A stretch of 64,000 nucleotides of DNA from Entoloma clypeatum (Eukaryota > Basidiomycota > Agaricomycetes > Agaricales > Entolomataceae): positions 2,108,001 to 2,172,000 of the forward strand of contig OY751495.1 in the NCBI GenBank assembly GCA_963565915.1, given 5' to 3'. The first letter of the stretch is position 1. Each line of letters begins with the position of its first letter. The notes below the pieces were generated by a model that was given only the letters and a program-made list of their open reading frames with translations, searched no databases and had not been told where the DNA came from. This document shows positions 41,711-53,676 of the stretch, in pieces. Position numbers and translations under genes: made by a program.

Positions 41711-44700
41711 AGTTTTTTATCAATCCAAAGTACGGGATAAACTTGGAAAAGAGGATTTTTCCCAGATTCTTAGTTAAGAGGTCTGCAGGGTTGTTCACTC
41801 CTTCAATAAATTCGACCGTAATTATCCCTTCGGAGACTTTTTCTCTGACGAAGTGGAATCACACGTCAATGTGCTTGGATCGCTTCTCAGTTACAGGGTT
41901 GGATGCGATGAAGACGGAGCCGTTGTTATCTCCGTAGATCGGTACTGATCCGATCTGCATTCCAAGTTCAGCAAGCATGCTTCTCAGCCATGTTGCTGCG
42001 CGACTGCAGTCTGATAACGCCATATACTCTGCTTCTGTGGAAGAGAGGGCGATGGTCTTTTGTGCCGATGATACCCATGTCACTGCTCCAGACGCCAGTG
42101 ATATGAAGAAGCCAGTGGTAGACCTCCTCGTGTTTTCATCTGACGCCCAGTCGGAGTCTGTGAATGCATAGATTCCTTTCCCTGAGTCACCATCATACAT
42201 GATTGCATAATTTTTTGTCGCTTTCAGATACCTGCAAATATCCCTAGCCACTTCTAAATGGCGTTTGGTGGGATTTGCGGAAAATTGCGACATTTTGATC
42301 ACGGCAAAACAGATGTCTGGCCTTGTTCCAATCATCAGATATAGAAGTGATCCGATGACAGATTGGTACTTTGATCGAAGTTCTGCATTGGGTTCATCTT
42401 TGGACATCATGGGTTTGTAGCCCGTAGGAAGTGGGGTATGGGTGGCGTTAGATTCGCTCATCCCCATTCGTTCAAGTATTTTCTCAAGGTAAGGTACTTG
42501 ATCGATGAAGATACGTTTCCCGTGTTGCCTTATTTGGATAGAGAGAAATTCTTTCGGTTCCCCATCAGGCACAAGGTGCCCTAGGTCCCTACATTCCCAT
42601 GTGGTCATGAAGGCCTTCTTTTTCTCTAGCGTATATTTCCGGTTTGTGCCGAGAAAAGCAGAGTCATCGACATAGATGACGGCGATTACAATTTCCCCGC
42701 TGGTACTTTTGTGAATGAACACTCCCGCATCGGAGTGAAGCCGGACAAAGCCGAGCTTTTTCATGGAGGAATCAAGTTCCCTCCACCAGGCTAATGCGGC
42801 CTGCTTAAGTCCATATAGAGCTTTGAATAGTTGGTACACGAGGTGTTCTTTCCCTTTTACTATGTAGCCCTCAGGCTGTCGCATGTAAATGACTTCACAG
42901 AGCGTTCCATAGAGGAAGGCTGATGAGATGTCCAAAAGTGTCATGAACCACCCTTCAAGGGCTGTCAATGCCAGTATTAGTCGGACGGTTTCATATCTTA
43001 CGACTGGTGAGAAGATCTGATCAAAGTCGATCCCTTCTACCTGTGAAAAGCCTTTTGCGACGAGACGTGCTTTCAGGCGGCCGTCGGACTTTTCGTTGTA
43101 GACCCATTTGTTCCTTAGAGCTTTCCTTCCTGCAGGCAGGGGTACTAGCTCTGTGATCACCCCGCGGCGTTTGAGCATGTCTAGCTCTTTACGTTCAGCC
43201 GCATACCAGTCTTCTTTATTTGGAAGAGGGTATATGTCTTTATGGGACATGTCGACAATGCCAACTTGGACTGATATCGCCTCCATCAGGAGGTCATTCA
43301 TCCATGCCGTTTGACCGCCCAATCTCCGTCTTCGATCTAATTTTTCAAGATCAGACGCTGGAGTGTCTTCCCCATAGATGCTTCCTGGCATCTTCCGAAC
43401 TCGTCGTTCCCTGATCAGTCGATCTGGTACTTGCTCGGGTTCCGGAGTGGGTACTCGCAGTTCGTCATCAGGCTCACTGGCAGGCAATTCGTTATCTGAT
43501 TCAGGTTGATCCTGTTCAATGGGAAGTGGGTCATGAGGTGTTTCGTTGTGACTGTCGTCGTCATTGCTGCCGGGAATGAGATCCTCAAACTCATCAGCCG
43601 GCTCTGGGTTTTCCATTTCTGGGTGGTTTTCTGGCAACGGGTCGATATGGCATCTAGGGTACTTGCTTTCATCAAAGATAGCTTTCCCTCCCATGAAAAT
43701 TGTGTTGGTCTCAGGATCCATGAAGCGGTATTCTTTGACCCCTGGTTTCGATCCGAGATAAATCATCAATCGGGATCTTGATTCCAGGGAGTTCCTATGT
43801 TTCTCTTTTGGGATATATACATATGCTTGACATCCAAATACTCTGACGCTGGACATGTCGGGAATCTCATTGGTCACCCTGAAGTAAGGGGTTTTCCATT
43901 CAAGACGCTGCATGGGGGTTCTGTTATAGAGAAATGCTGCGTGTTCCAAACAGAATTCCCACCACATGGGCGGTAAGCATGCATCGAAGCGCAATGCCTG
44001 AGATTTTTCCCATAGTGTTCGATTGATCCTTTCTGCTCTACCATTCTGCTGGTGCTGATATGGGAGCGTGACGTCGATCAGAATTCCATGATCGGCAAGT
44101 ACATCTTTGTATTCATCAAATTCTCCACCTCCATCAACTCGCCACTTCTTAGGAGTAGCGGCAAATTGGTTCTGGATCATCGCAAGAAACTGTCTTAGTG
44201 CCGTGATGGCACCAGACTTTTTCCTAAGCAAGACGACCCAGACATGAGATGAAAAATTGTCCAGAAACGTGAGGAAGTATTTGTACTTGTGGTACGATGC
44301 CGTGGATATCTGTTTCAGGTCTGAATAAATCAGGTCGAAGGGTTTGACAGCCCTCGTCATTGAATTGGGGTATGACTGATTCGGCATTTTCCCTTTGAGG
44401 CACCCCGTGCAGCTTTCCTGTGATTTCTCACGTACTAACGTTCTGGGTACTCCTTTGGTACTAGTGGGAATTTTATTGAGCGCCTGGTCATTTGGGTGGC
44501 CAAGACGTTTATGCCAGGTTTCAACAGTGATTTCACTAGAGATCGCGTGGATTTGGTCATAGCGTATTTCAGTGTCTAACCAGTAAATGGTTTGTCCGAT
44601 GAAATGAGGCGAAAACTGTATTTTGTTCAGCCCTTTAGAGATATTAATTTCTCCGCACATTCCATCAACTTTGTAACCATGGTTAAGGAAGACGCCCAGG

Positions 44701-46430
44701 GACAATAGACATGTGTCCATATCCGGAATATAAAATACCGGTCGTAGGAGATGGGTTTTAGTTTCCCCATTTAGGGTATGCCATACTGGAACGGCCCCAA
44801 CTCCGAGTATCTCCAGTTTCTTTCCCTTTGCAGCTGTTTGGACAAATCGCTTAGCCTTGAGAGGCCTGTAGTACGCAAAGTCCTTGAACTCATGGGTAAA
44901 GTGTAACGAGGCACCGGAGTCTAAGATCCATTGTGCGCATTCTTTCTCCTTACAGTGTGTGCATGACGCAAAGTGCTTTGTATATTTTTTATATAGATCG
45001 CTGTCAATATGATCCATACATTCTGCACTAGTACTAGCTAATATTTTACACGTCTGAAAGGAGGTGTTATTAGCTTTCCTTAATTGGTCAGATTCAGGAG
45101 AGGGAGATGACGAACCGTCAAGTTCAATAAGCCCATCTTCAAATTGATCCGGCCCCATTCGTTCCTGGTCGATGTCCATCATCTTCAGCGATTCTTCTAT
45201 CAACGGGGCTACGCGACGCTGTTTAGCCGGCCTTTCGTCAATGTCAGGAATGATGGTATCTAGGATACGAAGGTTCGATCCAGAGGGTTGTGCGCCGATC
45301 TCTCGGGCGAGCTTTCGCACCCTTTTGTTCTTTTTCCACACTGACAGCTTTCCAGAAGGAAGCCCGGTGTACTGTGACGGAGGGGGGTTCATGCGTTGCA
45401 GGAGCGACTGCATTTTTTCGGAATCGGGCTGTGTGGTACTTGTCGTTTTCCCACGACCAGTGACGGTGGTGAAGGACGGTGCCAGAAGAGGGGGGAAGTG
45501 AATGGCAGGAGCAACAAACTCAACTGTTTCTTCCACATGGTCGGACGTGTTGTCCGCATTGTTAGCGCTTTTCTTCTGATTGCGCCAACGTCCCTTTCCC
45601 TTCTTCTTCTCAGAAGCGGTACTTGGATCGGCCGAGTTAGGCTGCTCGTCAGCATCGTTCTGCGAGGTACTCGGCTTTTGCTGCCTTTCCCATTTGGGGT
45701 CCTGCCCCTTGCGCTTTGTCCCAGAGATTTTCCGGGCCTGCTCGTTGGACGCCTGAGTAGACCCTACCGCATATTTGCGCCGGTATTCAGAGATGATGCT
45801 TTCGGCGACGGCCTTGTAGGTGAAATCGTCGGCGTCATAGACCTGGAAAAGGGCGGTGGAGAGTGATGACCAGGCGTCGGAAATTGCATTGGCCAGGATC
45901 ATTGCCTGCATCAGATCGGGGACGACAAAGCTCAAATCGGCGAGCCGGGCAAAAAGAGACCCCAGGCGTTCAATTTCAGGCACGAGGTCGCGTCCAGACA
46001 GCTTGTAGGTGGCGGCGGCCTTGAAATCGCCGAAGATGACAGCCGGGGATACTTTGGAGTAGGCATCCTTCAGCGTTTTCCACGCGCCAAGTGCCGAGGT
46101 GCTGTCTTTGATGTGTCGTCTGATCGCCTCAGAGACTTTTAGACAGATCGCTCCAAGGGCTGTATCGTCGTCCCTAATCCAGGCCTTTTCTTCCTTGCAG
46201 AAGCCGGGCTGGTCAATAGTGGTAACCAGTACAGGAGGAGCAGCAGCAGTGGCCCCAGGGGTGGAGACCATGGTGGTGAAGTCGGCGATGACAGGGCGGG
46301 TGATGTCGCCAGAAACAAGGCGCCATACTCCTTGATGGAGGAGGTAGGACTTCATCCTTTCGGCCCAGCTTTGGTAGTCGATGCCGTCGAAGACGACGAT
46401 GGAGTCGAGGGCGGAGCGGGAGGTAGACAT
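41711..46430 (-). pseudogene. Copia-3 Gag-Pol, one premature stop in RNase H
   Basis: From the ATG at 46430 the frame runs 1,523 codons to TGA at 41859-41861, directly after SKHIDV. In Copia-2 the same codon is CGA (Arg), and in Copia-3 the frame continues with recognisable sequence (FHFVREKVSEG to FGLIKN) to the ancestral stop at 41711-41713. Protease (WILDSGASLHF), integrase HHCC and core (YSDLK, LDNFSSH, DGGGEF), RT (YVDD) and RNase H (TDSDWA, STEAEY) are present. The truncated protein keeps most of RNase H. Gag ends in a basic KKKGKGRWRNQKK stretch without CCHC. Confidence 0.93.
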
Positions 46431-46779
46431 TTTTAGATGAATCTAAAAAAGGGTTCCCAATCAGTGGTGTGTTATGAATATGATTCAAGAAAACAATTAA
46501 ATGATTCCTTATGACATATTCCCTTTAGGAATAGCGTCACGGGAAAACCCTTTATATGTCGGAAACATATAAGGTGCGATCAACGTTTCCACATGGAGTG
46601 TACTAGGTTAATCCCCTTAGGGACGTCTCATGACAGGTACTTGTCGTAATGACGTTCCCAGGTTCATATGTGAAGAAGTAAGACTCAGAACCTAGATCTT
46701 TCGATCGGTTCTTCGCCAACCAGGGTAGAGTGGGCAGGTACTCGCTGTTGCCAGCGTTTCCCAAGTCCCTCTGCTATCC

Positions 46780-46792
46780 GGGGCCCATAACC
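46780..46792 (-). other. Copia-3 primer-binding site
   Basis: GGTTATGGGCCCC on the minus strand adjoins the LTR, as in the other Copia copies. Confidence 0.75.
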
Positions 46793-47102
46793 TGTTGAAG
46801 TTCCACCTGGGCGCTAGCCACAGGTGTACTGAGCAACATAGCTACAGTGGAAGTACTCTACGATACCGCTATGGTCACTTACATGGTTTGGAGGGGGTAA
46901 GGCTAGTGAGAGCGGTTGAGGCTGGTGAGAGCGATGGAGCTGGTTAAGAGTCAAGAGACAACTTGTTGATATTGACAGTTTCCTGGTCTTATATACCGTA
47001 CTACTGTTTGTACCAACCAAACAACTATGTAATGAAGATATGTAAAGATCATGTGATGTAATCTAATCTAATCTAATCTACATGATGGGAAAAGTTTCAA
47101 CA
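46793..47102 (-). repeat. Copia-3 5' LTR
   Basis: 310 bp. On the minus strand it has a TATATAA box before the pyrimidine-rich part, like Copia-2. Confidence 0.93.
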
Positions 47103-48224
47103 GAGAGGAACGAGGGGACTTTGTTGGTGACAGTCATGGCTAGGAAGAAGGAGAGCGTGTCAGTTACATTATCTTCAAGAAGGAAGGCAACCTCTCATAT
47201 GGCGGCCGCAGCGTTGGGAGGGATCTTGGGGAGGAGGGCAGCAGTGAGGAGGATCCTGATGAGTTTGGATCGATCATTGTTACACTTTTTCACCCTCTTC
47301 CTATATGCCTTCACACAACCCCTCAACCCTCAATCCTTATCCAACCCCATTTCACTTAACTCCGACAATCCTGGGACATGTGTCCCCCCTATCAGCGCTA
47401 TGACTCACAATGACTTGGACTATTCCCCTTACAGACACATTTTCACTTGTTATCTCTGACTCATGGCCTTGAGGCCTTATCTCTGACTCTTATGCCACAG
47501 CCCCCTTGAAACATTTATCTAACCAATGGCTTATTTAGCTCCTGCACAGCATTTACTTATTTATAGCTGTAGGATGACGTATATAAGACTTGTAACCTTA
47601 GAGTAGAGGTCCTTAGCTTGACCTAGGCAATTAACACTTACCTGTCTTATCTGGAACGCTCTCACACTAAGTGCCTCATGAGGACTTAGCTCTGCTGAAC
47701 CAAACCGAGTCATCCTCCTGAGGAACTTGTTGATTGACCAAGTCGACCTATTGAGGGACTTGTTGTGGAAACGAGTTCGAATCCACATGATCCAATCCTT
47801 GGACTTGTTGTTGTAGGCTATCGCTGTAACAATCATAGGGTTCGGCAGCAAGGACCCATCCCTTGGAGTCAAATATCTTGCGGGCATCTTGGCTGTTGTT
47901 GATCGTCCCGTGAGTGCCGGTCATCAGGCTCATGATTTCAGATCATGTGGGGAGCAGTTTCTGGGAGGCATTCGGGGTCCCAGCCCTTTGGGGCGGGTTT
48001 TTCAAGGAGGGCGACATGGAGACGAGTGTACCCTGTGGTACAGGGTGGGTTGGCGATGTGGACAGATGGGCGAGGTCAGGTTTGGTTTGGAGAGGCTGTG
48101 GGGAGGAGGGGGGGAGGAGGGGGGGTACTCAGGCCGGGGTTGTGTGGCTCAACTGTTGCTGGTAGCACCAGGACCCTGAAAGAGGTCGTGGTGGTAGCAG
48201 GTCAAGGAGCGGTCCCAAGGGACA
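47103..48224. other. Unassigned sequence between Copia-3 and the solo LTR
   Basis: Several weak frames of 60-125 codons, none recognised. A minus-strand stretch (TGTHGTINNSQDARKIFDSKGW, 47933-47751) could be the decayed start of a retroelement gene. A G-rich run lies near 48100-48125. Confidence 0.3.
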
Positions 48225-48527
48225 TGTTACGGACTATACACTATGCTGACAATGTTGTCATTCTTTTTACTCATTGGCCTGACCTGGCCTCCTCTTACTT
48301 ATCTGCTATGACTCTACATCTCCGTAGTATTACTCAGTCCACAGTTGCCTTACTCATGCACACTGCCTTCCGCAGTACTGACTCACCTCGCTACCACATC
48401 CTAGTCAGTACTATATAAACCCTTGTACAATAGTCCTATTCCTTAGATTTAGCAATAACATTGCTCTTCGCCTTTCCACTTCCTGCACACTCTGCCCGAA
48501 CCTTGGAACGGTTTGTTATGCATGACA
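48225..48527 (+). repeat. Solo LTR of the Gypsy-C family (empty Copia-2 site)
   Basis: Starts TGTTACGGACTATA and ends GTTATGCATGACA, matching the Gypsy-C LTR apart from a missing internal segment. TATATAAA at 48412-48419 is followed 33 bp later by AGATTTAGCAA (48445-48455), the presumed transcript start. The CTATA target of Copia-2 is single here (48234-48238). No coding sequence or clear TSD adjoins. Confidence 0.82.
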
Positions 48528-48766
48528 CCTTAGTTATACAAACAGGTACTTATATCTTTCCTTAGTTCGCTATTGCAAACTGAGATTTATACAAACAGTT
48601 TTCATGACTTTACTTCCACACTCCGTAAATACTCTAACATTTGCTGGGAGGCAGCATGATGTTCACTGAGGAAGTCCAGCTCTAGATCCTGAAGTGGGTC
48701 GGGAGTGAGGGGCATGTTTCACAAGAAGGTAAGGAATGTGTGTGTCTTAGAAGAGAGGGAGTCACA
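48528..48766. other. Short unassigned stretch
   Basis: No feature recognised. Confidence 0.4.
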
Positions 48767-49316
48767 TAGTGTTCAAGAGTTCAGTCTAGTCTGGTTTTTT
48801 GACCAAAAAATTGATGAACTGGAGACTGGCAGTTCACCCCCCCTCTCTCAAAGTCTGAAAAAACTGGACTGGACCGGTAAAGACTGGTTTAAACCAGTTT
48901 AAACTGGTAAAATCCTCAACCATTTATAAACCTACCAACAGCCTGTTTTTTCAATCAAAAACTTGAAAATATACTCAATTATTAATAACATGTTTCTCAA
49001 GCATTTTGGATATAAACTCTTGTAAAAATAATTGAAAACTGTATAAAAGAACATCTTGGCCCATAAGAGTACAGTTTTTGAATGAATATATGGTCAAAAA
49101 CAGGAACCAGTTCATATTTTTCAGACCCAAAACTAGAACTGGGGGTGAACCAGTCCAATTTTTTTTTCCAAATTTGAAGAGACTGGAGACTGGTTGAGCT
49201 CAAAATCAGTAAGACCTGAACTGCCAGTTCAGGTCTCTTCCAGTCCAGTCCAGTCCAGTCCAGTTCAGGTTCATTTTCCAGTTCATAAGACTGAACCCTC
49301 AAACACTACAGTCACA
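48759..49316. mobile_element. Complete TAGTG-family MITE, 542 bp
   Basis: The element 48767-49308 runs TAGTGTTCAAGAGTTCAG to CTGAACCCTCAAACACTA. GAGTCACA and CAGTCACA flank it, an 8-bp TSD with one mismatch. Subterminal regions consist of CCAGT/ACTGG units in opposing orientation (CCAGTCCAGTCCAGTCC near 49240). It has no coding capacity. Confidence 0.82.
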
Positions 49317-49679
49317 TGATCAAAGTTTTTCTGACAAAGCCCCAAAATTCTGATAAATTGAGAAAAATTCAAAAAAAAAAATATCAGAAAAAAACGGCCA
49401 TGACACATGACTGGACACTTGGTTGTAATGGTACAGTAAGCATTTTTGACCTTTTGCTGGTGTGGTCAACTGGGGATAGGCCTTCAGGTTCTTATGGTTT
49501 ATGGCCCCTTTTGCCACCTTTCTTGGTCATTCTCCAGTTTTTTTGGATTGAAGGTGGCCCGAGGCGGACCGGACACCGATGGTCAGTCACATGATGACCC
49601 CTTAATCCGAGTCTCCCATAACCCATAGCCGTCTGCAGACCCAACTGTCTTTGCCATCGGGACTGAGCCTTTGTGGATC
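49317..49679. other. Intergenic region upstream of GGPP synthase
   Basis: No gene recognised. It probably holds the promoter and 5' UTR of the downstream gene. No clear TATA box stands out. Confidence 0.4.
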
Positions 49680-51115
49680 ATGCTATCCCCATACGATAAT
49701 ATCTTGGATCGACTCTCCGCGGGGCCGTCCTGGTCTTCTCGAGATGAAGCGGTAAAGTGGTTGCGAATCCCCACGAGCGGTGATCAGCTCTGACAATCGA
49801 AGAACCCAGGCGATCCTCGAACCATTCACATACATCACTTCCAACCCCGGCAAGGAGATCCGCGGTCAACTGATTGACGCGTTCAATATCTGGTTGAAGG
49901 TTCCGGATGAAAAGCTCTCCGTCATATCTAAGGTCGTGAACATGTTACATTCCGCAAGCCTCTTGTCAGTCGCGGTCCATGCCAGTTTCTCTGTGCATAA
50001 CCTCTGAGAAAATTATAGAGTTGACGACATCGAGGATGATTCTCAACTGCGCAGAGGGAATCCAGGTGAGACTCAGTTCATCTCGGATTTTAGGATTCTT
50101 TTCTGAGGCGATATTTTTACTTCTACATCAAGTCGCACACAGGATTTATGGCATTCCACAAACTATCAATACAGCGAATTACGTTTATTTCCTTGCGTAC
50201 CACGAACTCTACAAGTTACGCGATCGGAGGTCGGACACAAGTGATCTTGACTCTATCGTCACAGGTAGGTCAGGAGCTTGTTTCATCACGAATTGAACGC
50301 TGACATTCCCCAGAGGAGTTACTATCGCTCCATCGAGGGCAGGGTCTTGAAATTTTGTGGCGTGATTCTTTAACATGTCCTTCCGAAGAAGAATATATAG
50401 CAATGGTGAACAACAGTAATTATTTCTGGAAATATCTTGATTTTGAGTTAGAACCTAATGCGGACTTCCGACAGAGACGGGTGGCTTGCTTCGCATTGGA
50501 ATCAAGTTGATGATGGCATGTGCAACAAGCGGTATGAACGTGTAAATTTCTCTCGTCTGTAAGTGCGAGTCGGGAAAGAATTAACACACTTCTTTCAGCA
50601 ACTATATCCCACTCGTCAACTTGATCGGCGTCTATTTTCAAATACGTGATGATCTCATGAACCTCCAAAGTACAGAGGTATATGGTTTCACGCACTCGTC
50701 GTCCCGAATATCTAATTATTCCACTGCCAGTATACACAAAACAAAGGGTTCGCCGAAGATCTTACCGAAGGAAAATTCTCCTTCCCTGTTGTCCATGCTA
50801 TCCATGCAGATACGACGAATAGACAGGTCCTCAGTATGTCTCTTTCTCTACCTGCCAGTTATATTTATTTGGTTCCATTCTCACCAATCTTGAATAGACG
50901 TTCTTCAGAAAAGACCAGCTTCGCCCACGCTCAAGATACATACAATTGAGTATTTGAAGAAGCACACGAAGTCCTTTGCTTACACACACACGGTACTCGA
51001 TACGCTGGAATCTCAAGTACGCCAGGAGATTGCGAGGCTCGGTGGCAATGTTGCTCTGCAGAGAATCGTAGATATGTTGCATGTGGACCCTCCTCAAGCA
51101 AATTCATTTCCGTAA
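49680..51115 (+). CDS. BTS1: Geranylgeranyl diphosphate synthase
   Basis: Makes C20 geranylgeranyl diphosphate from farnesyl diphosphate and isopentenyl diphosphate, for protein prenylation, quinones and diterpenoids. Nine exons: 49680-49751, 49810-49964, 50019-50065, 50133-50264, 50314-50415, 50475-50541, 50599-50677, 50731-50833, 50898-51115. All introns are GT-AG, 49-67 bp, and the sum is 975 nt (324 aa). First aspartate-rich motif [12 protein letters not shown] starts at residue 78; second motif DDLMN is at 209-213. Other family signatures are [27 protein letters not shown] and [10 protein letters not shown]. Length is typical of the family. No terpene cyclase lies nearby, so a housekeeping role is most likely. 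The name is by family resemblance to yeast BTS1. Confidence 0.95.
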
Positions 51116-52275
51116 GCGTGGTAGTGTCATACATTGATTTTGGTGCGTCGTGAATTCAATTCCTTTGATTTTTGCGCCTTTTCCGTGAGTGCTTGCGTAC
51201 CTGGGTCTAGGGCGTGCATTGAAGATTTCACACTCGTCTCCGATCGCGGAGAAAACACGATTTGGTGAGATTCCCTGGATAGCTCCAGACTATTTTTTTG
51301 GGGCATCACTTAAACATCATTGGGCATTAGTAGTTCGATGCTGGTAGCGTTCCAGAGAAACATTGTTTCCCACAAGTTTCACCTGGTGTCGTCCATCAGG
51401 TTTTCTATTTCTTCCAGTTGCTATCTCCGGACTCATCATACATGTGCCGCGGCCTCTGACAAAGAAGTTGTTCTCCCATTGACAGGACACAGGTTGTTTC
51501 AAGAGTCAAATAGACCTCCGGTGTCAAAGGATTCCATGTAAGGCTTCTTGAGTATGATGTCCTTTTTAGTTCTCGTGATACATCCATCCAGGTGCGACCG
51601 CCGCGCTACTCCACTGCCATCTGGGGATTCGTAAGGCGACAATGTCATTGTCACCATTGACCCTCATTGACCTCACTACCCTCACTAACGCCCTCGATTG
51701 GGACCTCAGTTGGGAATTTGGAAAACATCCACGCAATGTGGACGGAAATGAACAATCTTCCCCCGATATTTCTCAGGCTACAGAGCTCCTTCCGGCCCGG
51801 CAGCAATGGCAAAGGAGCGATGTTGCGTGGTATTGCTGCCTTGTCCAACACTGAGTGCCAACATCTTCCGGTGAGGCCCCGCTGATAGATCAATCATTTT
51901 TTTGTGAACGCTCGATGCCTCAAGGCCAACCCACGGAGATTTGCAGACCTCATGCATACTTGATCTTCTGGAAGTTTACTTCGATATACCTGAGCTTGGC
52001 TATTGCTGCTCAGACCGGAGGAAATATTAATTCATTTCACCCATACATACAACGTAAACCTTTAATCTCCGGAATAACCCATTACATGATAGATACAACA
52101 TCGAAGGAAACGCCAAGAGCGCCGGAACAGAAGGTCAAGTCATGGTACATGGGCGGTGCCGCCATGGATGGTGGAAAGGCAAACATACAAGGCAAAAAGG
52201 AGTACGTACAGTGGAACTTAAAATTACACGATAGGCAGGTAGCGCTTTGAACATTGAGAATCCTGTGTTCGTGTA
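51116..52275. other. Region between GGPP synthase and the WOPR gene, possible small gene
   Basis: On the plus strand an ATG at 51338 opens a 67-codon frame starting MLVAFQRNIVSHKFHL, with the Arg/Ser-rich look of a mitochondrial presequence. It is followed by a possible intron (51539-51592) after SKDS. Further open stretches at 51640-51890 and 51855-52250 are not convincing. I do not recognise a family. The rightmost part probably holds the 3' UTR of the convergent WOPR gene. Confidence 0.3.
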
Positions 52276-53676
52276 TCATGCCGCCGTCGCCGATCCATCA
52301 GCCTTCGGCTGATCCGGAGTGACTGTGCCCGATGTCTGTGGAGCGGCGGGAGGCGTAGGAGCAGGGGGCGGATATACGCCATAGGGCGGCCATGCATTAC
52401 CATACCCAGGAGGATAACCAGCGACTTGTGGCGGAGGATAGGGGTAATAAGGTTGTGGTAGAGGCACTACGTCCTGGGATGCTGGTTGTTGAGCGTCAGT
52501 AGTTGGAGGAGGCAGATGTTGGAATCCATAAGCAGGAGGTGTAGGAGAGGCAGTTGCGGGAGGGTAAAAAACGTGAGGATGGTGCGGAGACGGGATGTAT
52601 GGGGGAATTTGATAGAAGTTGGGGACTCCGTATGGCGTGGGGTAGTGAGGAGGGGGAGGAGAGACCGCGCTAGTTTCGGGCAAGCTAGTGGTTGGGAGTG
52701 CGGTTTTGGGATCAGTCGGATGTTCTGCTGGTGCGGCAGTGGGTGAATCTTCAGGATCAGACTTGGTTGCGCGACGGGGGCGTTTCGCCGTTGTAGGGGT
52801 GTATGGGTCAAAGCGCTTTCCACGGCGGTTGGAACTGTCAGCTAGGCGGCCGCTAGAGGGCATGGGCAAGGCGGTCGACAATGGTGCAGTGAGAAGAGCG
52901 GGGGAAGTGTCAATTTCATCTGCTTCTCCTCGATAACGAAGTACGCCATCGATTCCAACTTCGACTTTGGGTGGGGTCCGAAAATGAGTCTTGTCCAAAT
53001 ATTCTGGGCTGATGTCAAGGGACGCCAGCTCCGGAAGGGACGATGGTGAACGCAAACGGCCATTGGTAACATCCTCAATCTTGTAGTAGGATATCAAATG
53101 CTGGGCCACTCCACCGATTGTCAAAGAGAAAGTCTAAATGAAGAGGTCAACGATGTCGCTCATGAAATGATTGTGTGCCAGGACCTTTTTCATAAGACCA
53201 TCTGGTTTGAACTTGTAGCTGTTCGTCAAGCTGCCCATCAAGTTCCTCTCGAGAAGCTTGTCGACTCCCGCGTTAACGGTGTCGGTCTTCGGCCGACTCA
53301 GGGACGATCCTTCAAGTTTGACGCTGTCCATGGAAGTTGGTTCATTGGTGTCTGGTGGAGGCGCCTCGGACTTTGCACCCCTATGTGCTGCACCGCGCTT
53401 GTCCGTCTCGCGATACAACAAGAAGTTTCCGAGGATACGGCTGGGACTCCAGTAGAAACCGTCCGTCCATCTCTTGATACCACTTTCGTCCTCGTCAAAG
53501 ACAAAGACAGAGCCAGAGGTGATCATCTTGCGCTCTGCATCGACGAGTCGGCGTGTGACGCGAGGTATGAGTCCGCGACGAGCAGCCTCGAGAATGAGAA
53601 GGGCATCCCCCGTCGTTTCGATCCATCCTGACCAGGGGGGTTCGGTCCATGCAGACCCTTGGTTGTTCGCAGACAT
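52276..53676 (-). CDS. Gti1/Pac2 (WOPR) family transcription regulator
   Basis: Two exons, 53676-53185 and 53133-52276, joined across a 51-bp GT-AG intron, giving 449 aa. WOPRa (PWSGWIETTGDALLILEAARRG, then ESGIKRWTDG, SPSRILGNFLLYRE) occupies about residues 13-90. WOPRb (GSLTNSYKFKPDGLMKKT spanning the splice, then GGVAQHLISYY) covers about 148-182. The C-terminal half is low-complexity, rich in Pro, Tyr and Ala, with a basic RRGKRFDPYTPTTAKRPRR patch near 270-290 that may be a nuclear signal. Relatives (Wor1, Ryp1, Sge1, Gti1, Pac2) are DNA-binding master regulators of morphology and virulence programmes. The target genes of this one cannot be told from sequence. Confidence 0.93.

Larger units (their letters stand above)
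41324..47102 (-). mobile_element. Copia-3, full-length, near-intact Copia
   Basis: LTRs at 46793-47102 (5') and 41324-41633 (3'), each 310 bp with about six differences. One gag-pol frame spans the element, broken only by a single TGA near its end. The flanking pentamers (GTACT left, GAGAG right) do not match, so one flank was rearranged or the LTRs recombined with another copy. Confidence 0.95.

Noticed and set aside
47751..47933. Minus-strand frame MSLMTGTHGTINNSQDARKIFDS as a gene start
   Set aside because: Short, with no recognised domain and no continuation. Kept only as unassigned sequence.
49680..51115. GGPP synthase as part of a terpene gene cluster
   Set aside because: No cyclase, prenyltransferase, P450 or transporter gene is present in the visible host region.
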